Source: Mermis nigrescens
Taxonomy: Eukaryota > Nematoda > Enoplea > Mermithida > Mermithidae
Reading direction: 5' to 3'
NCBI GenBank assembly: GCA_036768485.1
Contig: JAVLUZ010000144.1
Location: 1,124,620-1,188,619 of the forward strand
Length of the DNA: 64,000 bases
Each line of letters begins with the position of its first letter. Within the stretch, counting starts at the first letter, position 1. The notes below the pieces were generated by a model. That model saw only the letters and a program-made list of their open reading frames with translations. It was not told the DNA's origin and did not search any database. The translations under genes and the position numbers were made by a program. Positions 11,501-21,731 of this stretch are shown here, piece after piece.

Positions 11501-13053
11501 CCTCCTTTTACATCCTTAATAATCCACAATTCCAAGTATATTCATCTTTTTTGTTCCATTGGAGCATTTTTCTTTGCTAGTAGGTATCATATATTCTAAT
11601 GAAATTTTGAAAACAAGTTCTACAGTCTGTTTTATTTAACTTTGAAGTTTTTGAAAAAAATTTAAAGTTGGTTACAAAGTGTTTTAAACCAATGCTGTTA
11701 TTCTGACATTTAACGGTACATCGATTTGTGAGAAGTTTGTCACTGTTAAGCCGCATTAATGCATAAAAATTTCAAATTATTTTTGTAGCCTGATTCATGC
11801 AGATTAGATTCAAAAGAAAACCGCAAAGTTGATTGAAACAGACTATAGATTGCTTCTTATTTTTGCCCCGAATTTGATTTGAAATTGCGTACGAAGTGGT
11901 TTTTGAGAACGCATTGATACAATTGTGTGCATGAACGACTTAAGCCAGACTAAAACCTGCATCGTATATTAAAACATCGAAGTCGAGTTTAACCCTAGAA
12001 GCAGAGTACATAAAAACTGTATTTTGAAATACTATGAAATAATCAAATAAAGTTTATTTAACGAAACCTTTGTACATGGAAATCAATTTTCGGCACTAAA
12101 GCGAGTAGCTGCCAAAAGCTGGCTTCTAAGCAGCCTACTGTAATACAATCTTGCATAGCAAAACTTTTTATGCTTGTTACTGCTGCTCTGCACAGTATGT
12201 CGTGATTTTTGCTTCAGTGTGAACCGCTTTGGTAAGCGATTAGCATTGATTTAGAAATTGTGATCCATGCACAAGGTTTCCGTGAAATAGACTGTAAATA
12301 CAATATGAGAATTTAGACGCACAGGGCGTGGAAGACCAAAATTTACACAAATCCTAACTCTGATCGAAATCAATGATAGCCTTCATAACGGTGAAACATT
12401 GAAAGATAATACAAAAATACAGAGACAGAAAATGAAAGTAAAAGCAAGATAGTGAGCAGAAAAATTAAAAAGATTCACAATAAGATTACTGAACTTGACC
12501 AGAAACCGCAAACAAACAATACTAAATTATTGTTTACACAGAGTAAATTTCACACTTCAATTCATACTCATACGTCGCTCGTTTATTGACTAAATGAAAG
12601 TTTTTATACGTTTTTGTATTGTTTGTAATTTTTACATGCACTTGCAGTAAAACATTTCAGTTCAATTCAGTTCAGTTCGAATACGCGGGAAAGTTTTTGA
12701 GGAAACTGAAAATTGTAGGTATGTCAAATAATGGTATTTTACCTTTGCACTAAATGCTGCTTTGATGGCTGATCGATATTCTTGTAATGCCTGCGGCATC
12801 GGTACGTAGCGGCGAGGCCGACGACGGTCATTAGAAACGATAGCGTCACCATCACTATGGCCAATACGACGATAACGATTTGAAATTTGTCCACCCAGGG
12901 AATCAAAAAGGCAAAAACGTCGTCGGACAAACGCCTGATTTCTTCGGCGCCTTTGTACGTTTCCACGCTAAATAGTACGATGCCCGCAAGGGAGAAAACC
13001 AGAGCCAATAACGAAACCCATGGGAAACGGCGATCGAATCGCCGAAATTTCAT
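5189..13053 (-). CDS. M6: M6/proteolipid-family four-transmembrane protein, complete
   Basis: Three exons (13053-12743, 7665-7364, 5574-5189) join with phases 2 and 1 to exactly 999 nt, 332 residues plus stop. Order: TM1 (WVSLLALVFSLAGIVLFS), extracellular loop 1, TM2 (FQIVIVVLAIVMVTLSFLMT), basic cytoplasmic loop, TM3 (YLLNICWLGILSLTVVLTSA), a Cys-bearing extracellular loop, TM4 (GSFAGCIIILLGLSYYNA) followed by the AANFAN segment typical after TM4, and a long cytoplasmic tail. This is the layout of M6/PLP/DM20, membrane organisers in neurons, glia and epithelia; insect M6 is the closest match by eye. The start ATG follows an in-frame TGA with no intervening AG. The tail of about 110 residues is longer than usual. 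Symbol by homology. Confidence 0.82.
5842..6105 (-). mobile_element. foldback-family arm, minus orientation
   Basis: Same family as 682-960, reversed: CACCAAAATTCTGGGGGG, the reversed GATAGT core (TACTATCCATTTGGCATC), AAAAAATTGCGAAAAAACG, ending in a CCCACGCCCACGTGTG stretch. It lies upstream of M6 exon 3, in the second intron. Confidence 0.65.
6430..7300. other. M6 intron 2, no gene seen
   Basis: AT-rich intron. 6990-7080 is an (ATTAT)-like low-complexity run. I see no exon or clear element. Confidence 0.6.
7364..7665 (-). CDS. M6: M6-like coding exon 2 (TM3 and large extracellular loop)
   Basis: Acceptor GAAATTTTTTAG, donor GTAAGCAT; 302 nt, phase 2 in and phase 1 out. FFHRLGHHIVVAFLWTLAYL leads into TM3. 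The loop has Cys in FLPVCLPQ, NNFCFNF, ILCGG and KFCKIS, matching the disulfide-forming loop of the family. It ends VMPWFWG at the start of TM4. Confidence 0.82.
7833..8299. mobile_element. 467-bp long hairpin (foldback MITE) in M6 intron 1
   Basis: Arms of about 200 bp are inverted copies at roughly 90% identity by eye: GGTACTTTCGCATTATCCCC at the left and its reverse complement at the right, likewise GGTTACTGTGACCTGACC and the AAACGGTGGCGAT pair. The spacer is about 60-70 bp. The right end of the preceding exon is 168 bp away. If transcribed with M6 it would form a long hairpin. No clear target duplication. Confidence 0.8.
9637..9722 (+). ncRNA. tRNA-like sequence, SINE head or tRNA pseudogene
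   Basis: A pol III A box TGGCGCAGTGG (9644-9654) and a B box GGTTCGAATC (9698-9707) are spaced as in a long-variable-arm tRNA, followed by a T run. The 5' GTCG pairs with the 3' CTGAC end only in part, and the anticodon stem is poor. A functional tRNA is therefore unlikely. Confidence 0.4.
10785..11582. mobile_element. element with ~173-bp terminal inverted repeats (copy A)
   Basis: Arms 10785-10957 and 11409-11582 are near-perfect inverted copies (TACTAGCAAAGAAAAATGC outside; GCGGCC inside), with about 450 bp between. The same structure is at 45841-46720. Confidence 0.75.
11621..11847. mobile_element. TA-type MITE, TAGTCTGTTTTATT family
   Basis: About 227 bp; termini ACAGTCTGTTTTATTTAACT and TTGAAACAGACTATA. 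The interior (GGTTACAAAGTGTTTTAA) matches 28525-28752 but differs from the TAGTCTGTTTCACA family, which shares only the outer termini. Confidence 0.65.
11850..12740. other. M6 intron 1 proximal part, nothing recognised
   Basis: AT-rich intron next to exon 1. A degenerate MITE end (GTGAAATAGACTGTA) occurs near 12290, and a short TTCAGTTCAAT repeat near 12660. Confidence 0.5.
12743..13053 (-). CDS. M6: M6-like coding exon 1 (TM1-TM2)
   Basis: Starts at ATG (MKFRRFDRRFPWVSLLALVF). The frame upstream is closed by TGA about 45 bases earlier, with no AG between them, so the start is well supported. The FPWVSLLALVFSLAGIVLF helix corresponds to the conserved first helix of the family. Loop 1 is ETYKGAEEIRRLSDDVFAFL; TM2 is followed by ATYRCRRHYKN. 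Donor GTAAAATA, phase 2. Confidence 0.82.
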
Positions 13054-13059
13054 CGAAAT

Positions 13060-14680
13060 GACAAGTTGATCGTAAGGCGCATGACGACGGTGTAAAGTTC
13101 AAGCGATTTGTTAAAAGTCCGTCTGAGTAGCTTTGATTAAACCATAGATTTAACCTTTTGAGTTATCTTAAGCATTGAAAAATACCACTTAACCTTTTTT
13201 TAAAGTCAACTTGAGGTCGCGTCGGGCTTGAAGTTAATTTGACGCGATATTGGCCCTTTATTAGATGATCGAATATTTAATCTAGCATGACATTTTCACC
13301 CGAAAATAAAATATCGATTTATTTCGCTGATGGTCGGCCTGGCCTGGCCGGTGTCACATTGCCATGCGTCGTATTGGATGTCAGAAAACCGGCCAAAAAA
13401 CGCCTAGGGAAAAAATGTCTCCACTTTATCGCACTCTACGCTTTGTCCGAATTTTCTCAGTCATACACGCGTACATACAATATAGGTATAGTAAATCCAA
13501 GGCCCTTTCTTAAGTGAATATCAGGAAATTCCTGCCCTTGAACTATGCATGCGCAGAGTAGCCAAAAGTTGACCAAATAATAACGAATAACGAATGTCTA
13601 CCGATGCGAAAATGAAGATAAGCCATGTGTGCATTTAAGAGCGTACCTACTTACTTTTTAAATAAATGACTTAGCATGTGCTATAAAAAAATTTGTCGCT
13701 TACAACAGAGTTGAGAAACGGCACTGAAGGAAAAACAAGTTCTTGCCTCCATTACTTGCTTCCATTGTTTACTTATTTATTATTCTAGTTGTACCAACTG
13801 ACTACTGCTTCGTGTGTATGCATAAATAACCCTAGCATGCTCATTGCATCGTACACACAACTTCCGTCAAACTTTTATGTATTAGTTTTTGACGAGAAGG
13901 AACATGAACTTTTCAGGTTCTTTTTTCTTACCTGCCTAATTTACGGTCGCTTGAATAGCACAATAGGCACGTAGTAATTAAGTACCTAACGATAATTGCT
14001 TCCTGGTTTATTTGGAGCAAGTCTAGCAAGTCCTGATAAAGCGTTAAGCAATAAGTTCGACTGAGTAAATAAATAATATGGTTCAACATCTGATTTTAGA
14101 ACAGAATAATCTCTTTTAAGGAACAATGATTAAACTTAGAATTTATTCTAGGCGACCAAACGAATAGTTTTGCCGCAGAAATGCATCATATTAATTAGTA
14201 CGAAAGTATAGACCGGTTTATCCGAGCAAAAACAGAAAAATTGGTTTCATTGTGTCGCAAGTTCACAATGCTGATACAAGGTGTGAATGGTTAGGATAAT
14301 AGAAATTAAGCAAATACGAACATTGTCTTGAAATTATTGTTTTAATTTCTTTACTTAAATAAAAATTGTACAACCCATGATTGAATCTTTTCTAAAACTT
14401 TCCAAGAAGACTTAAAACGAATAATCAACAGAACTTTCCTTTTAATAGGCGTACCTTTCCCACATAACTTCTTAGTTTATTTAAAATTTAAGTGACTAGC
14501 GAATTTAATTTAGAAAAGAGTTGACCTTTTAGCAGATAATTCTTCGATAGAAAATATGATTTGGTATGCATGTCACGAACGCATCGAAAAACAAAAATAC
14601 TCTCACCGTTCCAAATATTTTATCCGGTAAGGACGCTTCAACTCGAAAAACGCGATTTTATGGATCAGTGTATCAGAGCC
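13060..14680. other. upstream region of M6, no gene seen
   Basis: This should hold the M6 promoter and any 5' UTR exon, but I find no convincing TATA or initiator. GTGTAAAG occurs at 13090-13097. Otherwise low-complexity AT-rich DNA. Confidence 0.4.
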
Positions 14681-14681
14681 A

Positions 14682-15220
14682 TATCCACCATACTTGGGCA
14701 GCAAAAAAATTCTAACAAGATTTTGGAAAGTCAAAAAATGGCCTTTAAAATGGATAGTAGGGCAATAAAAACACCATTTTTCGACGTTTCTCTATCAAGC
14801 ACTATCCATTGGCATCAAAAAATTGCGAAAAAAACGAAAAAATTTTTCAAAAATTCGAATTCTGGGGGGGGTATTTTGATTTCTGGGGGGTATTTTGGTT
14901 TCTGGGGGTGCATACACACTCCGGGCGTGGGGTGGGGGTTTGGGGGGTATGCACCTCCCCAAGAAACCAAAATACCCCCCCAGAAATCAAAATACCCCCC
15001 AGAATTCAATTTTTGAAAATTTTTTCGTTTTTTTCGCAATTTTTTGATGTCAATGGATAGTGCTTGATGAGAAACGTCGAAAAATGGTGTTTTTATCGCC
15101 ATACCACCATTTTTGTTGTTGCCATTTTTCGACCTTCAAAGAAATCTTGCACTCCCCCCAGAATTTTCTTGCTGCCCACGTATGTGCATACCCCAAACCC
15201 CCCCACGCCCAGGTGTGGTA
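14682..15220. mobile_element. complete foldback element of the GGATAGTGCT family
   Basis: Two arms in opposite orientation meet near 14940. The left half (14690-14890) reads the reversed core, ACTATCCATTGGCATC; the right half (14990-15190) reads ATGTCAATGGATAGTGCTTG. The ends CTTGGGCAGCAAAAAAATTC and TTTCTTGCTGCCCACGTATG are inverted copies. This is the full form of what appears elsewhere as single arms. Confidence 0.75.
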
Positions 15221-15604
15221 TCCACCGAATGTGAGCAAGGTCGAGTCTTAAAATAGTCAAATGTAAAGGCAAAAAAATGAGCAAAGTTCGTGTGAAAAAT
15301 ATCGTGATTCAGTATTTGTCGATTCTGTTCCTGGCATATTGCGAAAAACGATAAATTATTGAGTTCTCGGGTGTAGCACCAGGAATGTCAAAAATGCGTT
15401 TTTCACTTTTTAAGATTTTGAAGTAACTTTGAGCAGTTAAAACAATGTGATGAAACATGGCACGCACTTTATGGGACTGACAATAGTATTTTAATAACAA
15501 AATCGTAAGACCCTTTCTCGTGATGAGGTTATTTGCTAATCTGGGTTCCGCCGCGTTAAAATGATGAATGAAACCGTGGTTTAGGTTTTGTGTCCCACAA
15601 ACAT

Positions 15605-15773
15605 TATAGTCTGTTTCACGCAACTTCTGTTATAAATTTTTAAACCATCTCCGACAATAAGCTGAGAGATTGCGATTATAGCATTGATCTGATATATAAT
15701 TATCGTAACCCTCGGCTTACTGTCGATGGAAATTCTTAGAATTTATGCACGAAGTTATGTGAAACAGACTATA
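15605..15773. mobile_element. TA-type MITE, TAGTCTGTTTCACA family
   Basis: 169 bp, TATAGTCTGTTTCACGCAAC to TATGTGAAACAGACTATA; interior GACAGATTGCGATTATAGC-like sequence as in the other copies. Confidence 0.8.
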
Positions 15774-16289
15774 CGTTAACAAAATTTTCCAAGTCAGGCA
15801 ACAACGAATTGCAAATAAAAATACAATAATGTAGATGTGTAGTAGGTACGTTCAGCTATTCATGTAAATGGATACGTATATAAATGTGTGAGGATGAGCG
15901 ATTTATGTCGATGAGTAGGATTCTAGTACACGAAAAACAGGCGAATACTGGACTTTTTAATGGAGGCAGTATTCCAGCTTTTTCCAAATAGTCAAAATAG
16001 CTCTTAAATTCGACATATGTACGAAGTTGCGTTTTTCGTCGTTTTACCTTGTCTTTCATCAAATGAGTTTTAATGCAAGATTTTTTCAAAAACTTTCAAT
16101 CGACATTTTTGCAAAAAGTGCTAAAATATCTTTCGCGTGAACTTTGTCGTTGGAGCGACGGAAAACTTGCGGAATTTGGCAGAAGGACGTAAGAGACTTA
16201 AAAACTACTGTTCAATTTCCTGCTCGTCGAAGCGTACGTGAAGCAACAAAAATTTTATAATTTATGCAAAAAAGATGCCAAAATAGTCG

Positions 16290-16825
16290 TACGCGTACCT
16301 GGGCGTGGGGCTTTGGGGATATGCACCCCAGAAACCAAAGACCCCCCATAAACCAAAATACCCCTCCCCCAGCCTCCGTGGCTTAGTGGTTAACGATCTA
16401 ACTACAAGTTGCGGGCACGAGGTTCGAAACCACGCACTGTGGGTTCTTTCTTCGTGCAGTCGGCTAATTTTTCCAGCGGGACACTTACGTGATACCGCTG
16501 GTATCCAGCAGGGCTCTTAAAGAGGTACTGCTGGTATAACTCGGTGAGATGATAATCTATTCCGCGGAGCACAATGGGCTTGTAGCCTGCGTGCTTGGGT
16601 CTCACAGGAGGTACCACCGCTACATCACCTATCACCTATCACCCCTCCCCCAGAATTCAATTTTTGAAAATTTCTTTGTTCTTTTTCGCAATTTTTTGAT
16701 GCCAATGGATAGTGCTCGATGCGAAACGTTAAAAAATGGCGTTTTTCGCCATACGACCATTTTTAAGGCCATTTTTGACAAATCTTGCACTTCCCCGAAA
16801 ATTTGGTGCCGTCCACCTATGGTCG
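16290..16825 (+). mobile_element. foldback-family arm interrupted by a SINE
   Basis: The arm begins CGTACCTGGGCGTGGGG and resumes after the SINE with CAGAATTCAATTTTTG, the AATGGATAGTGCTCGATG core and AACGTTAAAAAATGG, ending GTGCCGTCCACCTATGG. The repeat is whole once the SINE is removed. Confidence 0.75.
16373..16640 (+). mobile_element. tRNA-derived SINE, 268 bp, with 13-bp target duplication
   Basis: The A box TGGCTTAGTGG (16379-16389) and B box GGTTCGAAACC (16421-16431) form a tRNA-like head. A tRNA-unrelated body follows, with a short repeated tail (ATCACCT units, 16624-16640). ACCCCTCCCCCAG is duplicated exactly at 16360-16372 and 16641-16653. This implies retroposition by LINE machinery; no LINE is in the window. 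Confidence 0.85.
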
Positions 16826-17498
16826 TACGCTCCAGGAATTGTTTGAAGTCATGAGAGTGTTCGCTGCAACAAAATCCTATTTTTGGCGCAAACTTCCATC
16901 AAGGTCAGGAAAGTTTAATTGCAATTAATGGGGATTCTGAATTTGAGAAATTACGATCATATGGCATCCGAATCCTGTCGTGTCTGGGTGGTATGAAAAT
17001 CACAAAAATAAAAAATATGCCGAAATATCAAATTCCGGAGGTCTATCGATCTTAGCGGCTATACCGGATTCTCGAGGGGGTCTTGACCACCCATGAGCGG
17101 GGAATTATACACCGAGGATCCCGTAGACGACCCAAAATCGATAGATCCGCCACGATTGAATTTTTTGGCGTGTTTTGGGATTTCGCAAGTTTTACACTTT
17201 TATACTTTTTTACACTTTTTTACACTTTTACATTTTACAAGCTTTACCCTCAGAATTCGGTCGCTGCCCATGTATGACATATACCCCCCAAACCCCCTTT
17301 CCTCCCCACTTCCACGTGTGGTTACGATGTTTAAAAATGTTTACAAAAACATACCTATTCGTTACTTTGCCAACTTTGTTGGGACAATGGGAGGTCTCCA
17401 TTGTGAATAAATCCGCCCCATACAATGTAAAACCCGAAATAAATTCGACTTATTAAAAAATGGGTTTCGCATATGAGCATCAGTAGGTATTGCATATT

Positions 17499-17668
17499 TA
17501 TAGTCTCTTTCACACAACATCGGTCATAAATTTTAAAACCATTCCGACAATAAGTTGACAGATTGCGATTATAGCATTGATCTGATATATAAATTATCGT
17601 AACCCTCGGCTTACTGTCGTTGAAAATTCTTAGAATTTATGCACGAAGTTATTGTGAAACAGACTATA
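17499..17668. mobile_element. TA-type MITE, TAGTCTGTTTCACA family
   Basis: 170 bp, TATAGTCTCTTTCACACAAC to TTGTGAAACAGACTATA. Confidence 0.78.
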
Positions 17669-18042
17669 ATTATGCTTGATGAAGATAGGGATTTAAGCAT
17701 AATTGTACGTACTACACAGTATCGGTCATGTTGCGCTAATTTCGACAGAAGTTCTCAAACAAGCGTCCGGTGTAACAGACGTCGACGAAAATCAAAATAA
17801 ACGCAATTTATCCTAGCTAGTTTTTCGCGATAGATTTCACACGGTCGCTTTTAGTCTGCTTCAGTAGAAAGAATAGGCAACTGTTTGTTGAATACGAATG
17901 ATGTGTCAATGAAAAATCGCTAGAATCGCAAAATGTAATTTTTTCGGCAATGAGTCATGTTTGTACAAAATCACAAAACGTAAGCATTCATATCGTATTA
18001 TTGTCATCACATTTATAGGAAACTATATTACGTATACCTACT

Positions 18043-19716
18043 AGTGTTATTTTGGTAGCCCAAAAATAATTAAAATATGATATTGGTATAGTTAGCTTAA
18101 TTTTAATATGATATAAATATGATATTTCGCTATTTTTTATTTAAAATATGATATATTTTTGATATTTGGTATATATTTAATATGTTTTTGGTAGGTAGTG
18201 CATATGTATACCTATTATGTATTTTCTGCAAAACCATTCAAAGTAGATACCTACTATGTAAGCAAAATAGTTGGGGAATTAAATGCATGCATATCAATGC
18301 ACTGTAATAAATTATGCATATTTTAAGACTCGTTTATTTTATTTCAAAGTCAAAAGGCTAAGTATGCAAGTAATCAATATTTTTTTAAACGATTATCTCT
18401 CATTCCCAACGATTTTTCACTTAATCGGAAGCAACAATTACGATGTTATGCATAGCAATGAATAAGCATAGCTAGTTTGTGTTACAGTAAGCTACCTAGA
18501 AACGAATTTTGTACCTGCTCACTAATCGTATAAAATTGATTTTAGTGCACAAGGTTTTGTGAAATAAACTATAGAAAAACACGAGCATTACATTTTTAGA
18601 CGTAAATTTCAAAAAAATTTCATTTATTTAAAAACTTTCAAAATTTACGAGATTAAGTTTCAAAATTATATGAATTCCTTTCACTTTTCGACAAATAACA
18701 AAATTTCGGAATATTTGGATCACAATCAGGGAAGCTCAACGGTCAAGAATACAGGTGGCAAACAAGGATTAAGAAAACAAATAATTTAATGGTCATCATT
18801 CCTACCTACCTACCTAATGTTTTGTAATCTCCCAGTCTGTTTCACACAAGTTTGGGCATAAATTTTAAAAACGATGTTCGACAACAAATTGACAGATTGC
18901 GATTATAGCATTGATTTGATATATAATTATCATAATCCGTCGGCTTACTTTCGAATAACTTCTTAAAATTTATGCCCAAACTTATGTGAAACAGACTATA
19001 AGCCAACCTTAATGGAGCTGAGCTCACCTTATATTACGCATTTATCAACACAGACAGGTGTTACTTCACTCATACTACGCTGCGCTAATTGTATGCAAGT
19101 ACACCATAGGTGGGCGGCTCCAAAGTTCTAGGGGGGTGCAAGTTTTTTTCAAAGGTAAAAAATGGCCTTAAAAATGGTGGTATGGCGAACAAAGACCATT
19201 TTTCAACGTTTCTCATCGAGCAATATCCATTGGCATCAAAAAATTGCGAAAAAAACAAAAAAAATTTCAAAAATTGAATTCTGGGGGTATTTTGGTTTCT
19301 GGGGGTGCATTCCCCCAAACCCCCTCCCCGACGCCCAATGAAGTACACACGAATAACGTAGGTGTATACAAACCTCAACGGACTATATGTATGAGGGGCT
19401 CGGCTCGGTATACATATGTACATACATACTTACGTTATTTGTCTCCATATGATAATACAACCTGTGGAAAAATACCTACTGCATCATACGTACAAAATAA
19501 GTAAGTAAGATAAAGAGCGAAAAAGGAAAAGTGCTACCACTTTATACTAAAATTATACCAAAATTATATCAAAAATATTTTCACATTTCCCAGAGTTTTA
19601 ATATGATAAGAATATGATATACCAAAATTCACAGAATTAAAATATGATATTGATAGTCCAGCAAGTGCCTACCAAAATCATACCAAAATTTATTTCTGGT
19701 ATATCAAACTAACACT
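18043..19716. mobile_element. AT-rich DNA element (copy 2), uninterrupted
   Basis: 1674 bp, from AGTGTTATTTTGGTAGCCCA to a TAACACT end. Matches 2351-5042 throughout except for the foldback insertion there. Contains a TA-type MITE (18832-19000) and a foldback-family arm (about 19100-19345), both also in copy 1, so these were in place before the two copies separated. Confidence 0.78.
18832..19000. mobile_element. TA-type MITE nested in the AT-rich element
   Basis: Same position and sequence type as 4191-4358 in the other copy. Confidence 0.72.
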
Positions 19717-20469
19717 TATACAAACATGGTATTAAAATCGATGAAAGCTGGTGTTTTGGAAGGAATAAACGCGTTTTTTGATTTTTAATTTATTGTTCTA
19801 TGTACCTATTTTGATAGAGTTGAACAATCATTTTTGTCTCCTGACAAATTATGCATCGTGAATTTTTCTATTGTTTTTATCGGTATTATTCTGTCTTATA
19901 ATCAGTCTTTTTCTTGTTATTCTGCGATGTAAATGATGACCAAGACGCACCAATGGCTAATCACTAATCAAATGATCAGAAAATAAAAATTTTTCTCTTT
20001 TCGTGAATCTTTGATGCATTTAGGATTTTAGGCTGATGCTTACTGTTCAATGCTCAGACCTATATTTTGATAGCGTTTTTTCTGTCACGAAAGCAAGTTT
20101 CAAAAGAGCGACTTTACATAACGGAATAGACCTATTGCGCGCATTTAACATGTAGGTATTTATGTTTTTAGTTATGCTACTATCAGAACTAACTGGCACA
20201 ATCAAAAAATATAATGTATGTAGAAAACGAACGAGACTTTTACAATGGAATAACATAGACCGTTCCAGACATGCACGTCGGAGGTCAAAAACGAATGAAA
20301 ATTGAGAATTTTCTTTAAAAGTGTTGACCAGAAACTGTAATAACGTAGTTTTAATGCTATTTTAGCGCTTATACCAGTTTTTGAGATCATTTTAGCCCAA
20401 AAAACTCAATTTTAGATCACCCCCAGACCGGCTGACCCCCTCCCCAGACCGGTCATGCTGTGCATCTAT

Positions 20470-21410
20470 GGACCGTACTCTTACTTCATACAAAGTTCCA
20501 AAATCAGTGTTCTCTGAGCTAATCGAATTCGTTATCTGCGCTTTAAAGCATTTTTCACATTCGTATTCTTATTTCAATTTTGAATCGAAAAGAAAGGCAG
20601 ATCCTGCTGTCTGAAGGCTGCAAAACATTGTCTCATCAATTTAAATGAGACTAAAATGAAGACTATATGTATGTAGTTAATCTACAATACCTATAAGTTA
20701 CCGCAACAAAGTGCAAATTGGCAAATGCCAGAAATATAGGTATATTTTTAAAATATTGGACAATATTCATGTGGATTTAGCAAGCAGACATGCACAGCAT
20801 GGCAATTCAGGGCAAGGGCGCAATCGGTCCCTTTTTGTTCTCAAAAAAGGCGGATAATCGTCAAAAACATCATTTTTCGGCGTTTATGACGATCCCAGAG
20901 CATAACGACAAAGGAATTTCGAAAAAATTTTGAAAAAGTATGATTAAATTGATGAAAATATAATAAAAAATGAGTCTACGGAGCGAATCGCTGTTGACAC
21001 TTTTGAGCAAATAGATAGCTAAAACGCTCAACAAGCACCTTTTCTACGATTTTTTGGAAAATCCTGAATCCTGGGGAGGGGTGAAAAATTCCCGGGTGCA
21101 ACCCTAGATCATGTACATGCGTTAGCATGCCCCATACAGTAAGCTTAAATTTAAATGAGCCTTTTTCAAAGAATTTTCGATATTTGTCGAAGTGACGTCG
21201 AATTAAACTGACGATTCGAAGGGGACTCGAGGTAAATCCATATCATAAATCATGCAATCGTCATACGATCAAAAGGAAAATACACGTTTTCTCGTCATGA
21301 ACCCAGATTTCAGGTGGCAAAAATTATTCAATCCATTGAACGCAAAATCCGCAGCGCCTTGTATTGAGCTTGGACAGATTTCATTACTTTTTTGGCAGGT
21401 GCATTAACTA
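20470..21410. other. 3' flank / possible 3' UTR of the CSPG4-like gene
   Basis: No open frame. A partial copy of the CAGAAACTG-type foldback family lies at about 20250-20465. No AATAAA on the minus strand until 19789-19794. Confidence 0.4.
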
Positions 21411-21411
21411 T

Positions 21412-21731
21412 TTACACCCAATATTGATTTTCCTTCAATTTTATCTTTTTCGTCGCGTTAATTCCAATCGACGGCCTCTTCAACGGCGCCGCCGCCGATC
21501 GATATCCGACTCTTTGATCCGTGTCCGAAACGACGCCACCGCGATAACCGCCGGAGAAGCTCTGTTTGCCATATTCGTCGCCGCTCGATGACGACGCCGA
21601 CGTCGACGGACTGTCGCCCGCCGCCGCCGTCGCTTTTGCTGCGACGGGCGATTTTTTCGGCATCGGCGTCTGCTCGAACGTCACTAGGCGCGAAGCCGAC
21701 CCGCCCACGCCCAGCGTTGGTGTACTAACTT
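21412..21731 (-). CDS. CSPG4: CSPG4-like terminal exon with QYWV PDZ-binding C-terminus
   Basis: Acceptor AATTTTCAG, phase 1 entry; 320 nt to the TAA at 21412-21414. Encodes STPTLGVGGSASRLVTFEQT, an Ala/Ser-rich stretch (AAKATAAAGDSPSTSASSSS), a Gly-rich stretch (SFSGGYRGGVVSD), and ends NATKKIKLKENQYWV. The last four residues equal those of vertebrate NG2, which bind PDZ domains; this is the best single piece of evidence for the orthology. The exon is CpG-rich. The nearest AATAAA on this strand is about 1.6 kb downstream (19789-19794), so the 3' UTR may be long. Confidence 0.88.

Larger units (their letters stand above)
8690..11582. repeat. long composite repeat, copy A (GTGTAAAG-rich)
   Basis: Colinear with about 42540-46720. 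The recurring words GTGTAAAGT, GGTTATGAG and CTCTGC-AACTT show a degenerate internal repetition. It contains the tRNA-like insertion near 9420-9830 (missing from copy B) and ends in the inverted-arm unit 10785-11582. 10203-10216 is the unoccupied equivalent of the hAT insertion site of copy B. No open frame of note. Confidence 0.65.

Noticed and set aside
14561..15016. 151-codon plus-strand frame
   Set aside because: Runs into the foldback element at 14682-15220; protein is low-complexity G/W/F text from poly-G tracts.
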